A DNA stretch of 64,000 nt from positions 62,001 to 126,000 of the forward strand of contig NZ_CAMZOF010000003.1 of NCBI RefSeq assembly GCF_947331435.1, written 5' to 3'. This DNA comes from Pelagibius sp. Alg239-R121 (GTDB lineage: Bacteria; Pseudomonadota; Alphaproteobacteria; Kiloniellales; Kiloniellaceae). Positions 24,816 to 34,637 of this stretch are shown here, piece after piece. The number at the start of each line of letters is the position of its first letter. Position 1 is the stretch's first letter. Position numbers and translations under genes: made by a program. The notes under the pieces were generated by a model, which worked only from the letters and a program-made list of their open reading frames with translations, made no database searches and had not been told where the DNA came from.

Positions 24816-27242
24816 TCAAAGAGTGTTTTTGCGCAGCGTCGTTTGCGTGTCATCTTCGACGCATTCTGATTCGCCGGAACCGCCGGGCGTCGTCTCCGTC
24901 CAGTAAGCGATTTTTTCGTAGAGCTCGGCGCGATTGATCGGCTTGGTCATATAATCATTCATGCCGATCTGGATGACGCGTTCCCGGTCACCCTTGAGGG
25001 CGCGGGCCGTAACACCGATGATCGGCAGCTGCGCGGCATCTTTTCCCAGCTGACGGATCTTGCGGGTCGCTTCCATGCCGTCCATTTCCGGCATTTGCAC
25101 ATCCATCAAGACTACATCGAACGGCAGGTCCCGCACCGACTGAACAGCCTCGGTTCCATTGGCGACGACAGTCACGCTGTAACCCTGGCCCTGCAGCATT
25201 TCGCGCACGACCTTCTGATTTATATGGTTGTCTTCGGCCAGCAGGATGCGGGCTCTGCATTTTTTCGACAGTTCATGCTGCGGTTCCGGGTTTTGCGCGG
25301 GGCGTGACGGATCCTGATCGGAACTTTTCTGGCCGGCGATGTCGTGACTGTGATCGTCATCGTCGGGACGACTCTGATTGGTGTTGAGTGGATCGTCGGC
25401 GAAGACTGTGCCGATACACTTTAACAAGGCACCGGGCCGCAGAGGTTTGGGAAGGGCCGCGTCGAAGCCGCGCTGTTTGGCGAGCGTGTTGGAATTGTAC
25501 TGGCCGGATGACGAAGAAAAGATAAGGGTCGTCTGATCGATCCCAGGAGTCGCGCGGATCATGTTTCCTAGATCGAGGCCGTCGGTCACCGGCATGAAGT
25601 GATCGATGATCGCGCCGTCAAAAGCGTTCCCGGAATCAAAAGCGTCACGCAGTTTGGTCAGGGCCGTTTCGGCGTTGATGGCCAGGGTGACTTGGGCTCC
25701 CAGTGCAGAAAGCTGCTTTTCGAAAACCGCGCGGTTGACATGGTTGTCGTCGACCACGAGGAACTTCCGGCTACGCAAGAATTCTTTGACATCCTGCGCC
25801 CAGGAATCGGATTTGATCTGTCGCTTGATGCAGACCGTGAACCAGAAAAGACTGCCGCCGCTTTCGCGCGGCGAAAACCCGATGTCGCCGTCCAGTAACG
25901 CGACCAACCGCTTACAGATTGCCAGCCCAAGGCCTGTGCCTTCATGTTTGCGCTTGTCGGTTCCATCGGCTTGAGAAAACTCCTGGAAAAGCTTTTCGCG
26001 CATTTCTTCGGGCACACCGGCGCCGGAATCGCTGACTTCAAAGCGAAGTACGACCTTGTCGTCCTGACCTTCCTCTCGTTGACGGGCGCCAGTCTGGGGC
26101 GTTTCGAGACGTACAGAGGTTTCGATCGAAACGCCACCGTCATTGGTGAACTTGACTGCATTGCTGATCAGATTTAGCAGGACCTGTCGGATGCGGCCTT
26201 CGTCGCCGATGAAGGCACTGGGAACGTCGGCGGCAACGAAGGTTGGTATTTCCAGGCCCTTGCTGTGGGCCTGAGGAGCCAGAAGTTCTACGGCGCTGTC
26301 CAGCATTGGCAGTAGCTCGAACTCAGAATCTTCTAACTCTAGCTTCCCGGCCTCGATCTTCGAAAAATCCAGGATGTCGTTCAGGATGGTCAGAAGCGAT
26401 TCGCCGGAATAGAGGATCGTTTCGGCGTGCTGGCGTTGGCTCTCGTCCAGTTTTGAATCCAGCATCAGGCTGGCCATACCCAAAACGCCGTTAAGGGGTG
26501 TCCGGATTTCATGGCTCATGTTCGCGACAAATGACGACTTTGCCCGCTCGGCGCTCAATGCCTTGTTGCGCTCCTCCGCCAAAAGGAGGTTCTGGCCTCG
26601 CTGTTTATGAAGTAAGACGGCGAGCGCAATAAAAGGCAGAAGAAGGGCGATCAGTGTAATCCCAACAAGCTCAAGGCCCAGCTTCCAGAACTCCTCTTTG
26701 AGCTCGGCGGCCTGTTCGGTTTGATCGACATAGACTTCGGCAATGGCAAGCGTTTCGCCGTTTCGAACAATCGGAATGTAGCTTTCGACATAGACGTCAG
26801 GCCGGTCAGGCTTCTCGAGGCCGCTCTCGATCTGTGTGTAGGGGATCCCGGTGGCGATGACGGACGCCGCCTTTTTATTATGATCACCCAGACTGGGACC
26901 GCTGGTGGACGAGGCGTTCAACTCGTTCGACACGACGCTTATGCGCCCCTCTTTGTCAAAAAGCTTGAACAGAAACACGTCACCGAAGCGGCTGACACCC
27001 TTCAGGAAAGCCTGATCTTCCTGGGTGAGCCCGTTCCCGGAGGCAATCGCCTCTATCTGGTCCAACTCGGCGCTGATGTATTCACCCCAAGCCAGAGACG
27101 TTCTTTCAGCCTGATCAGCAAGGATTCTGCTGGCGGTCATGTTGGCGATCACAATCCCGCCGGTCGCAAGTAAAACGAGGACAGCGCCGAAAATGGCGGA
27201 AAAGACAAACTTGTTCCGAAAACCTCTGCTCGCTTCGCTCAT
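24816..27242 (-). CDS. hybrid sensor histidine kinase with two receiver domains
   Basis: An 808-residue membrane kinase. The order is: N-terminal helix (residues about 12-34); a periplasmic cache-like sensor; a second helix near 195-215; HisKA with the phospho-His in SFVANMSHEIRTPLNGVLG; HATPase_c with GLGLAICKRLVALLDGDIGF; REC1 (VVDDNHVNRAVF, phospho-Asp in AIIDHFMPVTDG); and REC2 (ILLAEDNHINQKVVREML, phospho-Asp in VVLMDVQMPEMDG). All key residues appear intact. No response regulator or Hpt gene lies beside it, so output must go through another locus. GGCGGAAAG precedes the ATG. The signal is unknown; the chemoreceptor gene on the other side of the intergenic gap is its closest functional neighbour. 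Confidence 0.92.
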   Translation of the reverse strand: MSEASRGFRNKFVFSAIFGAVLVLLATGGIVIANMTASRILADQAERTSLAWGEYISAELDQIEAIASGNGLTQEDQAFLKGVSRFGDVFLFKLFDKEGRISVVSNELNASSTSGPSLGDHNKKAASVIATGIPYTQIESGLEKPDRPDVYVESYIPIVRNGETLAIAEVYVDQTEQAAELKEEFWKLGLELVGITLIALLLPFIALAVLLHKQRGQNLLLAEERNKALSAERAKSSFVANMSHEIRTPLNGVLGMASLMLDSKLDESQRQHAETILYSGESLLTILNDILDFSKIEAGKLELEDSEFELLPMLDSAVELLAPQAHSKGLEIPTFVAADVPSAFIGDEGRIRQVLLNLISNAVKFTNDGGVSIETSVRLETPQTGARQREEGQDDKVVLRFEVSDSGAGVPEEMREKLFQEFSQADGTDKRKHEGTGLGLAICKRLVALLDGDIGFSPRESGGSLFWFTVCIKRQIKSDSWAQDVKEFLRSRKFLVVDDNHVNRAVFEKQLSALGAQVTLAINAETALTKLRDAFDSGNAFDGAIIDHFMPVTDGLDLGNMIRATPGIDQTTLIFSSSSGQYNSNTLAKQRGFDAALPKPLRPGALLKCIGTVFADDPLNTNQSRPDDDDHSHDIAGQKSSDQDPSRPAQNPEPQHELSKKCRARILLAEDNHINQKVVREMLQGQGYSVTVVANGTEAVQSVRDLPFDVVLMDVQMPEMDGMEATRKIRQLGKDAAQLPIIGVTARALKGDRERVIQIGMNDYMTKPINRAELYEKIAYWTETTPGGSGESECVEDDTQTTLRKNTL

Positions 27243-28064
27243 GTCTTTCCGCCTTCAAAAGCACCTGACCGTTACCGACCTGGTTTAATAACAACAAGGG
27301 TGAAGAGGATCGGACAGTCAGGAGAATAGCTTTCCCGCAAAGTCATCGATCACCAGTTCTGTCGTATCCGCCTGTGCCGTCGAAGGTAGTTTTCAATCGA
27401 CCTCGGAGCCTTGAGCTGCCTGTGACGGCGGTCACGGGTCCCTCGCTTGGCAACGCCTGGTCAGAAGCTAGCGCTCAGAACATTACCCGAATGCTAAAAA
27501 TCGGCGCAAATGCACGAATTCGTGTCCAATTTTGCGAAAAAACCTGTCTCTATGAACACCTTAAATTGAACAGTTCACAACTAGAGTGCGATTGGTTTTG
27601 ATTCACGTAATCAAGGATGTGAGCAGTGATAGAACGATCTCCTACTCACCTGCTTAGTGCCGGATCTTGTCGAGATCATGGAACACTTGTCGATTGCGGC
27701 GCGAATGAACTCTCGAATTCAAGCTCACAGTCACCGTATTCGGTCGATCAATTCAGGCAAATAGCGATTGAAGCGCCGATGAGCAATTTAACGCACTATC
27801 CAGTTCCGCCCGCTACGGGATACGAGCCGAGTGTGCGATCTCTCTCAACAACAATAAAGTTTCATTGAACAACTAGTGAGAGAACGTGTGTCGCTAATTA
27901 AATACCACTATGGTTGTTTCTTGCCCAAATAATAATCAGGTCTAAATGTAAGCACGATAAAGAATAGAGAGATAAATTATTCATTAGGACAATTCAATTA
28001 ACACCAGACGGTAGGAAATTATCAAGCCTGGGATGATATTTCGCAGTAAGCCGGAATTCAAAAA
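27243..28064. other. 820-bp AT-rich intergenic region
   Basis: No ORF here looks real: the longest frames (for example 27626-27868) have no family signal and no ribosome-binding site. The region is clearly richer in A/T than its surroundings, especially 27870-28060. It must carry divergent promoters for the hybrid kinase and the chemoreceptor. I could not identify a convincing sRNA, terminator or phage remnant. Confidence 0.4.
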
Positions 28065-30152
28065 ATGAATATTCGAATTATCAGCGTGTCGGTGTCGGTC
28101 GCTCTCGCGGCACTCATTATGGCCGTTCTCGCCTTTGATCTCTATAAGATGCAGCAGAATCGAGTGGCAACGCAGGGTGCGCGCGCAAGCTCGATGATGC
28201 TTTCTGTGCTCTCAAGCGCCCTGACCGAACTCTCGACCGAACGTGATCTGGTGTACATGGCACTCGGAACCGGAGAAGGTTCGTCCTCGGATCTCGGAAG
28301 TTCGATCAAGACGACCCGAAATCACGTAAATGAAAAGCTGGAAATCTTCCACCGCGAAATCGAAAGTGCGTCCTGGGCAGACAATCCGGCAAACTTCGCC
28401 GAGCTTCTCGGACAGTCGCGAAACGTTCTGGAACTGTTCCGTGACGAGGCAGACAGCCTGATCTCGACACCGGCTGCTGACCGGGATCCGGTGCGGGTAA
28501 TTCAGCTTCCGGGTGATTTTACGAATATCATCATTTCTCTGCGCCAAATTGCGTCGGGATTGCGACGTAGCGATGTCTCCATTCCCCATCAGATGGTATT
28601 TCTGGAAAAGCTGGAGGAGCTGACCTGGAGTCTCTTCGACTATGGCGGACGCGAGCGCGCTGCCTTAGCTCTCATCATCGCGAACCCGGACGCCGCGGAG
28701 CAGAATTTAGGATATGCTGCCCAGATGATCGATCGGGCCGTACTCTCCTGGCAAGAGATCCAGCCCTATTTCAAGGATACCAAGCTGCCGCCTGATGTTT
28801 TGGAACAGCTGACCAAGGTCCGAACCGAATTTTTCGAGGATTATTGGTTCCTGCGCGATGAGATCACCTATCTAGCGCAATCAGGCGAAGCCTTTCCGCT
28901 TTCGTCCGACGAGTTCCTGCAACAAAGCGCTGCTGCAATGGCCGGAGTCGCATCGCTTCAATTGATCATCGAGCGAGAGAAGCTCGGATTCTGGTCCCAA
29001 CAGGCGCAAGACCAGTTTACGGCCCTCTTGTTCTATGCCTCGATTGCGCTGGTCGGCCTGCTGCTCAGCGCCTATTTCCTGTTTTTCATGGTGCGCCGGG
29101 TGACCGGGCGGATCAATGCAATGACCGCCGTGATGTGTGAGTTGGCAAAAGGCGATACCAGGATCGATTTGAGCGGATTTCAAAGCCGAGACGAATTGGG
29201 CGAGATGGCGCAGGCGGTCGAAGTCTTCCGTGAAAACGCCGAACGTGTCTCCGAACTGACCGCTGAACGCGAAGCGCAACAAAAGAGGTCGGAAGAAAAA
29301 TTAAAGCAGGAGATGACTACCTTGACCGGCACGCTTGAGCAGGCGATCAAACAGACCGTCGTGGCCGTCGAAGAAAAGTCGAGCCAGATGAAGGCGATGA
29401 GCCAGAAGATGACGACGGCCGTAACCCAGGTGCAGGATCAAAGCCAATCGGCCACTACAGTCTCTCTCGAATCCGCCGATCGGATGCAGAATGTAGCGAC
29501 TGCCACCAACGAACTGTCTTCTTCGATCAGTCAGGTCGAACAGGCAGCCAAAGACGCTTTGGGACTTTCGGTAACGGCGGTCGACAAGGCGAAGAAAACC
29601 AACCTGACCGTTAACGAATTGAAAGAAGCAGGCGGACGTATTGGAACGATCGTTGGTGTGATCAACGACATCGCCGAACAGACCAATCTGCTTGCACTCA
29701 ATGCGACCATCGAGGCAGCCCGCGCCGGCGAGGCCGGTCGGGGTTTCTCCATCGTGGCGTCCGAGGTCAAGTCCCTGGCCAATCAGACGGTCAAGGCGAC
29801 GGAAGGTGTGGCGGAGCAGATCAGTTCCATGCAGCGCATCACCGACGAAGCGGTCACCGCGATTGAGGATATCGGCAGCACGATCGATAGGATGAGTGAG
29901 ATTGCGGACAGCATCGCCGCTTCGGTCAATCAGCAGGAATCCGACACCAATGCGATTGCTGAAAACATCCGGGTGGCGGCAAAAGATACGGAACGGGTCA
30001 GCAGCAGTATTTCCGAAGTCTCCGATGTGTCGAGCAACTCGGGTCTGATTGCAGTCGAGGTGGATGCAGCCGCATCTCAGGTGACCGAACAAATTTCTGA
30101 GCTGGAAACAACCATCACATCCGCGGTCCGGAGTTGGGCGAACAAGGCCTGA
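28065..30152 (+). CDS. methyl-accepting chemotaxis protein
   Basis: A 695-residue chemoreceptor. A first membrane helix lies at residues about 8-25. A long helical periplasmic domain of about 290 residues precedes the second membrane helix ([21 protein letters not shown]). HAMP follows ([20 protein letters not shown]). The cytoplasmic signalling hairpin has the conserved tip [19 protein letters not shown] and flanking [14 protein letters not shown] and [15 protein letters not shown]. No CheB/CheR pentapeptide tether is seen at the C-terminus (RSWANKA). The upstream region is a long AT-rich intergenic. The ligand is unknown; the helical-bundle type sensor is typical of many alphaproteobacterial receptors. 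Confidence 0.93.
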   Translation: MNIRIISVSVSVALAALIMAVLAFDLYKMQQNRVATQGARASSMMLSVLSSALTELSTERDLVYMALGTGEGSSSDLGSSIKTTRNHVNEKLEIFHREIESASWADNPANFAELLGQSRNVLELFRDEADSLISTPAADRDPVRVIQLPGDFTNIIISLRQIASGLRRSDVSIPHQMVFLEKLEELTWSLFDYGGRERAALALIIANPDAAEQNLGYAAQMIDRAVLSWQEIQPYFKDTKLPPDVLEQLTKVRTEFFEDYWFLRDEITYLAQSGEAFPLSSDEFLQQSAAAMAGVASLQLIIEREKLGFWSQQAQDQFTALLFYASIALVGLLLSAYFLFFMVRRVTGRINAMTAVMCELAKGDTRIDLSGFQSRDELGEMAQAVEVFRENAERVSELTAEREAQQKRSEEKLKQEMTTLTGTLEQAIKQTVVAVEEKSSQMKAMSQKMTTAVTQVQDQSQSATTVSLESADRMQNVATATNELSSSISQVEQAAKDALGLSVTAVDKAKKTNLTVNELKEAGGRIGTIVGVINDIAEQTNLLALNATIEAARAGEAGRGFSIVASEVKSLANQTVKATEGVAEQISSMQRITDEAVTAIEDIGSTIDRMSEIADSIAASVNQQESDTNAIAENIRVAAKDTERVSSSISEVSDVSSNSGLIAVEVDAAASQVTEQISELETTITSAVRSWANKA

Positions 30153-30302
30153 ATAGGCAGTGGTTTCATTTGTGGTGACGATGCGATAGCAGCGCAGAAA
30201 AAGTCTGATTAGATATTTGATTATAAACGGATGTTTAGGTTTTTTCGCCTAGCTTTCAAACTCTCACTATCTCATTTTCTGAGTGCAATTTTGGAGGAAG
30301 AT

Positions 30303-30593
30303 ATGTCAGGTAAGACACGCAACTATCGCTATTCCATGGCCGTCGTCGCTGGTGCGATGGTCGCTGGATTCGCCATGGCGTCGGCGGACGATGTGCAGGC
30401 AGGCGACAAAGAGCGCTGTTACGGCGTTGCCAAGGCTGGTCAGAACGATTGTGCAGCCGGTCCCGGAACGACTTGTGCCGGTACCTCGACCCGTGATTAT
30501 CAGGGTAACGCCTGGAAGCTGGTTCCCAAAGGTACCTGTGCCGAGATCGAGACTCCCGCGGGTAAGGGTAGTCTCCGTCCGGTGAAGCGTTAA
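30303..30593 (+). CDS. bufA1: BufA1-like (DUF2282) bufferin precursor
   Basis: A 96-residue precursor with a Sec signal ([20 protein letters not shown]) and a core with four cysteines at 39, 50, 58 and 79. The conserved blocks [38 protein letters not shown] and KGTCAE match DUF2282/BufA1. In the described bufferin system the precursor is matured in the cytoplasm by an MNIO enzyme that turns the central cysteines into thiooxazoles; the exported peptide binds copper. GGAGGA just before the ATG 30303 decides the start; an earlier in-frame start would lengthen the N-region unnaturally. The maturation genes follow downstream. Confidence 0.93.
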   Translation: MSGKTRNYRYSMAVVAGAMVAGFAMASADDVQAGDKERCYGVAKAGQNDCAAGPGTTCAGTSTRDYQGNAWKLVPKGTCAEIETPAGKGSLRPVKR

Positions 30594-30611
30594 CCGTGAC
30601 GTTTGCCGCTT

Positions 30612-30671
30612 GTGCGATGATTGCTTTCAACTGGATCGCAGAGTCTGCGTTCGTTCTGACGATCATCGCAC
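30612..30671 (+). repeat. inverted repeat between bufA1 and bufB
   Basis: A perfect 10-bp inverted repeat (GTGCGATGAT at 30612-30621, ATCATCGCAC at 30662-30671) encloses a smaller hairpin CGCAG/CTGCG at 30637-30649. No T-run follows, so it is not a classical terminator. It may be an RNA processing or partial-termination site that keeps precursor mRNA more abundant than the maturase mRNA. Confidence 0.5.
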
Positions 30672-30743
30672 GAGCCGGCTGCCTCAGTTGCACGGTAATA
30701 AATCACCGATGCGACGCAAGCGATCCTACAGGCTGAAGAACTG

Positions 30744-31604
30744 ATGGCTTATGCGGAATCGCCGATTGGGATCAGCCTGAAGCCGCAACACTACAGCGAA
30801 ATCCTGCACGACAGACCGCAGATCGGCTGGTTCGAGCTGCATCCCGAGAACTATATGTCTGAAGGCGGTGAAAGCCATCGTGTTTTGAGTGCGATTGCGG
30901 ATCGGTATCCCCTATCCTTCCATAGTGTTGGCCTTTCCCTGGGGCGGGCAGAAGGACCGGATCTCACTCATCTGGAGCGGCTTGACCGTCTTTGTTCCGA
31001 CTACGATCCCTGTCGTGTTTCCGATCACCTGGCTTGGACCAGCAGTGGCGGAACCTTCTTCAATGACTTGCTGCCTTTTCCTTATACGCAGGCCAGCCTG
31101 GAAACCTTCTGCAATGCAGTGGATCTTGTGCAGACTCGTCTCGGCCGCCGCATCCTGGTCGAAAATCCTTCCCAATATGCCGCGCTTGATGAGAGCGAGA
31201 TGGCGGAAAGTGATTTTCTCAACGCTTTGACCCGGCGCAGCGGTTGCGGATTGCTGCTGGACCTCAACAACATCTATGTCTGTTCGCAGAATCTTGGGTT
31301 TGATCCAACAACCTATCTTGATGCCATCGACCTCTCTCAGGTCGGCGAAGTTCATCTGGCGGGCCATACCTGCAGCGAATGGATGGGGCGTAAAATTCTG
31401 ATCGACGACCATGGTAGCGAAGTTTGTTCAGAAGTCTGGTCGTTGTTTGCTGATCTGCTTAACCGCATTGGACCGGTTTCAACGTTGATAGAATGGGACA
31501 CGGACGTGCCGTCGTTGGAGCGCTTGCTGCAGGAGGCGGAAAAAGCACAGAGCTATGTCCGTGTCTGTGTTGCGGGAGGGGAACTTCGTGCCCTCGCTAG
31601 CTGA
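30744..31604 (+). CDS. bufB: MNIO family (DUF692) bufferin maturase
   Basis: A 286-residue TIM-barrel MNIO enzyme. Metal-ligand motifs are visible: FELHPENYM (residues 30-38), FHSVGLSLG with His60, VSDHLAW with His95, LVENPSQYA, LLLDLNNIYV, VHLAGHTC and DDHGSEV. Members oxidatively modify cysteines of RiPP precursors. Its place directly after a DUF2282 gene and before a DUF2063 gene makes it the bufferin maturase BufB. It is 150 bp downstream of bufA1 and overlaps bufC by 17 bp. The family is solid; the exact Cys modification is known only from described bufferins. Confidence 0.93.
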   Translation: MAYAESPIGISLKPQHYSEILHDRPQIGWFELHPENYMSEGGESHRVLSAIADRYPLSFHSVGLSLGRAEGPDLTHLERLDRLCSDYDPCRVSDHLAWTSSGGTFFNDLLPFPYTQASLETFCNAVDLVQTRLGRRILVENPSQYAALDESEMAESDFLNALTRRSGCGLLLDLNNIYVCSQNLGFDPTTYLDAIDLSQVGEVHLAGHTCSEWMGRKILIDDHGSEVCSEVWSLFADLLNRIGPVSTLIEWDTDVPSLERLLQEAEKAQSYVRVCVAGGELRALAS

Positions 31605-32337
31605 ATACCAAGCCACTTGGCGGGATGCTCTTCTGACGCAGGATAGGGATGATTCCGAATTTGCTGCGGTAAGTCCCGCGCTGGCTATTCACAAAAATAA
31701 TTTTCTCTTCGCCACACGTGAAGCCTTGGCATCAGTCTTCGGAACGGTGTCGGCATTGGTTGGCGAGGAATTCTTCGCGGCTATGGCAAAGGCTTTTATC
31801 ATTGCCGAGCCGCCGACCTCACCGGTGATCTTGGATTACGGGAGCGGGTTTCCTGGCTTTATCGCAAATTTTCCTCCAGCCGGAACACTGCCATACCTGT
31901 CCGATATAGCAGTGTTTGAGTGGGATCTGCATCAGGTCGCTCTCGCTGCAGATGCGCAGGCTCTGGAGCCGTCATTCTTTTCAGCGCAGGCGGTCGAAAC
32001 GCTTCTCAGCCTCGAACTGGCCCTCATTCCGGGCGCGCGTATTTTCCAATCCAAATTTGCCGTTGTAGATATATGGCGCGCACACAAAAGTGTGCCGGTT
32101 GACCTTACGTCTCTGGGGCCGATCGATGTCGCTTCCCGCGCACTGATGGTGCGCAACGATGGTCTATTATCCGTGATCTCTTTAACGAAGGGAGAAAAGT
32201 TTTTTTTGGATGCTTTGAACAACGGCGAAGATCTTGGCACGGCAACCGCCATTGCATTGGATGGCGACCCCGCCTACGACATTCTCGAGTCGAACAGAAA
32301 ACTCGCGGCTACCCGTTGCTTTCAGCTGCGAGAATGA
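31588..32337 (+). CDS. bufC: DUF2063 (BufC-like) partner of MNIO maturase
   Basis: A 249-residue protein. The N-terminal DUF2063 pattern LAEYQATWRDALL, PALAIHKNNFLFATREALAS and GEEFFAAMAKAFI is followed by a beta-rich C-terminal domain. DUF2063 proteins accompany MNIO enzymes and are thought to hold the precursor like a RiPP recognition element. The start is GTG 31588, because GGAGGGG lies six bases upstream; an upstream ATG at 31555 is inside bufB and less likely. The stop lies 7 bp from the end of the convergent DoxX gene. Confidence 0.9.
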   Translation: MPSLAEYQATWRDALLTQDRDDSEFAAVSPALAIHKNNFLFATREALASVFGTVSALVGEEFFAAMAKAFIIAEPPTSPVILDYGSGFPGFIANFPPAGTLPYLSDIAVFEWDLHQVALAADAQALEPSFFSAQAVETLLSLELALIPGARIFQSKFAVVDIWRAHKSVPVDLTSLGPIDVASRALMVRNDGLLSVISLTKGEKFFLDALNNGEDLGTATAIALDGDPAYDILESNRKLAATRCFQLRE

Positions 32338-32344
32338 ATGTCAA

Positions 32345-32916
32345 TCAATCCGCAGCCGGCGTGCTGCTCCAGAAATGATCAAGGGACAGCAAACCTGGAC
32401 CTCGGATAACGAGGTAAACCAGTAGAAATAGCCAAAGGCTGCGTTGATCCAGGATGACGGCATCTGAGAAACGATCGAATAGGGCTCCAACCGTTTTTTC
32501 GTCTGCCCCATGGAAGACGATGTCGACAAAGCTTTGGACCGCCACGAAGCCGATCATGCCAATTGCGGCAAGGCGCGTGAAGAGGCCGAAGACGATCAGG
32601 ACGGGCAGGATGAATTCGCAATAGGTCCCGGCTGCTACGATGATGTCGTAGGGAAAAAAGGAACCTTGGAAGCATCATAGTCATACTGCTCCACCACGCT
32701 GGGCAGAATCTGAAAGTAGGCATTGTCGGAAATTGAGAAGACGCCCAAAGCGCCGTCGCCGATCTTGGTCAGGGCGGAGTTAAACAGATAAACCAGCAGG
32801 ACACCTGCGAATACAAAGCGCGCGGCGAGACCAAGGAACCAGTCTTCCAGGCCGTTCTGTACCCGATCGAACATGTGGTCATGCCAACCGGCGAATCGGG
32901 AAATCAATGCGCGCAT
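32345..32916 (-). pseudogene. bufD: DoxX-family protein (BufD-like), frameshifted
   Basis: The minus strand encodes a DoxX-like protein in two frames. The first part (MRALISRFAGWHDHMFDRVQ to residue 86, ASKV) continues in frame only to FFPTTSS. The rest lies one frame over: PFFPYDIIVAAGTYCEFILP, then LFTRLAAIGMIGFVAVQ, to SLDHFWSS. The break is at an A6 tract (32654-32659). Adding one base there gives a 191-codon frame and restores the normal DoxX sequence. DoxX genes are the fourth gene of bufferin operons; here it is on the opposite strand. It could be a real loss, a sequencing error or slippage. Confidence 0.85.
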
Positions 32917-33213
32917 CCTTCAAGACTGATCGTTTCGCTGTTCTGTGGCTTGTCATCCTCCCCACACGTCGGCCCAATCTAAAGCGCGAGACCTGCCTGA
33001 TCGTTAAATTATCTGTATAATTCTTCGTGATTTGAGCCAGTACCCGCCTTAAAAACGTAAGAATCTCATGGGTCTGCCGGGCCGGGTTCTGCACAGCAGG
33101 AGAAAACCGCGGTCTGGCCGCGTTATCGGAAATCTTTCCGATGGTCAAAGCAGCCACAGTGTCGTTGAAATGACGTTGATCACACCGCGAATCTTAACAA
33201 ACGGAGTGCCTTC
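32917..33213. other. intergenic region between the DoxX gene and the HAD gene
   Basis: Just under 300 bp, no gene seen. It must hold divergent promoters for the DoxX gene and the HAD phosphatase. I see no clear regulatory motif. Confidence 0.35.
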
Positions 33214-34074
33214 GTGAAGTTGTTTGTATCTGACTTGGACTTCACTTTGTTGGGGAAGGATGGTGTGTTTTCCTCGGACGCCGCCAGTCGCCTGAACGAT
33301 CTGATCTCAGGTGGTCTGAACTTTACCGTAGCGACGGCCAGGTCGGCGCCCTCGATCCGGTATCTGCTCTCCGAAGTGAAACTGGAACTGCCGGTCATCG
33401 AACTGAACGGCGCGATCCTGCGCGATCTGCAAAGCGGTCATATTCTCGACCATTACGGACTCGGTCTGGAAGCGGCCACGGCAATCAACGACTGTTTCCA
33501 GGAACTCGGATTACCCGCCTATGTCTCCGGCCTGATCGGTGATCAAAATCCGCTCTACGTTCCGGAGCTTCACACCCGGGGGATGCAGTGGTTCTATGAC
33601 GAGAAAGTCCGTTACAACGATCCCCGGCTGACCGAGTCGTCCGGTGACCCAATCGCCGACAACCGGGGCTTGGAGGATGTGCTTTGCTTTGTTTATCTTG
33701 GTCCCAAGGATGAGATTGATCTGATCGCCGCGTCCGTTTCCGCGAAAGTGCCCGATGCCCTGGTCATACGTTATCCCAACCATTACGTGGGCGATTGGGA
33801 GATTGTCATTGCCGCCCCAAAGGCGAACAAGGGCCATGCCGTCGAAAGGCTCCTCGATCACCTGCGGAACCACCGTGCTCTGCATGTCAAGGAGACAACG
33901 GCCTTTGGCGACAGCTCCAACGACTTGGAAATGCTGGCTGCAGTCGACAATGCCGTTGCTGTCAGCAATGCCAGCGAAGATATCAAGGCGCGTGCAGGGG
34001 TGGTTATCGGCCACCACAGTGAAGATGCTGTTCTGGACTATCTGGAGAAGAACGCAGGGAATGGCGAGGTGTAA
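33214..34074 (+). CDS. HAD-superfamily (Cof-type) sugar phosphatase-like hydrolase
   Basis: A 286-residue HAD enzyme. Motif I is VSDLDFTLLG (Asp7 nucleophile, Asp9). The motif III region is KANKGHAVERLL, and motif IV is TTAFGDSSNDLEML. The large C2 cap and the GDSSNDLEM signature assign it to the Cof/IIB branch, which dephosphorylates sugar phosphates, FMN or related small molecules. The start is GTG 33214 with GGAG seven bases upstream. It is probably monocistronic. The substrate cannot be told from sequence. Confidence 0.9.
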   Translation: MKLFVSDLDFTLLGKDGVFSSDAASRLNDLISGGLNFTVATARSAPSIRYLLSEVKLELPVIELNGAILRDLQSGHILDHYGLGLEAATAINDCFQELGLPAYVSGLIGDQNPLYVPELHTRGMQWFYDEKVRYNDPRLTESSGDPIADNRGLEDVLCFVYLGPKDEIDLIAASVSAKVPDALVIRYPNHYVGDWEIVIAAPKANKGHAVERLLDHLRNHRALHVKETTAFGDSSNDLEMLAAVDNAVAVSNASEDIKARAGVVIGHHSEDAVLDYLEKNAGNGEV

Positions 34075-34637
34075 GTGGTTTCGCTGAAGCCGCGAAGAAC
34101 AATCGGACTCGAGATGCACCCATATCGGCGCTTGTACGTGTGGGAGATACTGCATCTGGTCATCTGAGACATCGCCGTTGATCCCCTTCGTGCCGCCTCC
34201 GCACGACCCTGATCCCTACGAGACCAAGAGCAAGCGTTGCAAGAGGGCCCGGCTCGGGTACCGAAGTTGACGGTTCGATGGTGGACAATCCAGCGACAGG
34301 CACTGGATGATTTCTGAGCTGACTCCCGCGTCTTCGTTCAAGCCTGCCGTTGGCAGCCATATCATGCCTCGCCGGGCTGTGCGGTGAGGCGCAGCAATTG
34401 ATGCGCGACGACGACTCACAGGGTCTTGAACATCAACCAAAACAAGCAACGGGAATTATGTTCCGCATGCTGTTGTATGTTCTTCCTGTGAAAACTGGAG
34501 CCAATTTACCGGCGAATTTGAATGAAAAGTCATTGCGTTGATCGAGATGCAGGCAATTTTGCCGGATTTTTACTCGTTCAGGCCACCGGAGACCGCAATG
34601 CAAGCCGATGCTGTCCAGTTTCGTGGTTGAAAGGCTT
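34075..34637. other. gene-poor, decayed region
   Basis: No intact gene. It contains a remnant PEP-CTERM signal on the minus strand (34160-34360, reported separately), and the rest shows no recognisable coding. Together with the split AraC-type gene just downstream this is a patch of gene decay. Confidence 0.45.
34160..34360 (-). pseudogene. remnant of a PEP-CTERM protein C-terminus
   Basis: A 66-codon minus-strand frame ends with VPEPGPLATLALGLVGIRVV followed by RRRH. This is a complete PEP-CTERM sorting signal: the PEP triad, a hydrophobic helix, then a basic cluster. The expected large extracellular domain upstream is missing, and the start has no signal peptide. I read this as the 3' end of a lost surface protein gene. 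Chance resemblance is unlikely for the tripartite signal but cannot be excluded. Confidence 0.5.

Noticed and set aside
27626-27868. 80-codon open frame in the AT-rich gap before the chemoreceptor
   Set aside because: No RBS, no family resemblance, and codon use unlike its neighbours.
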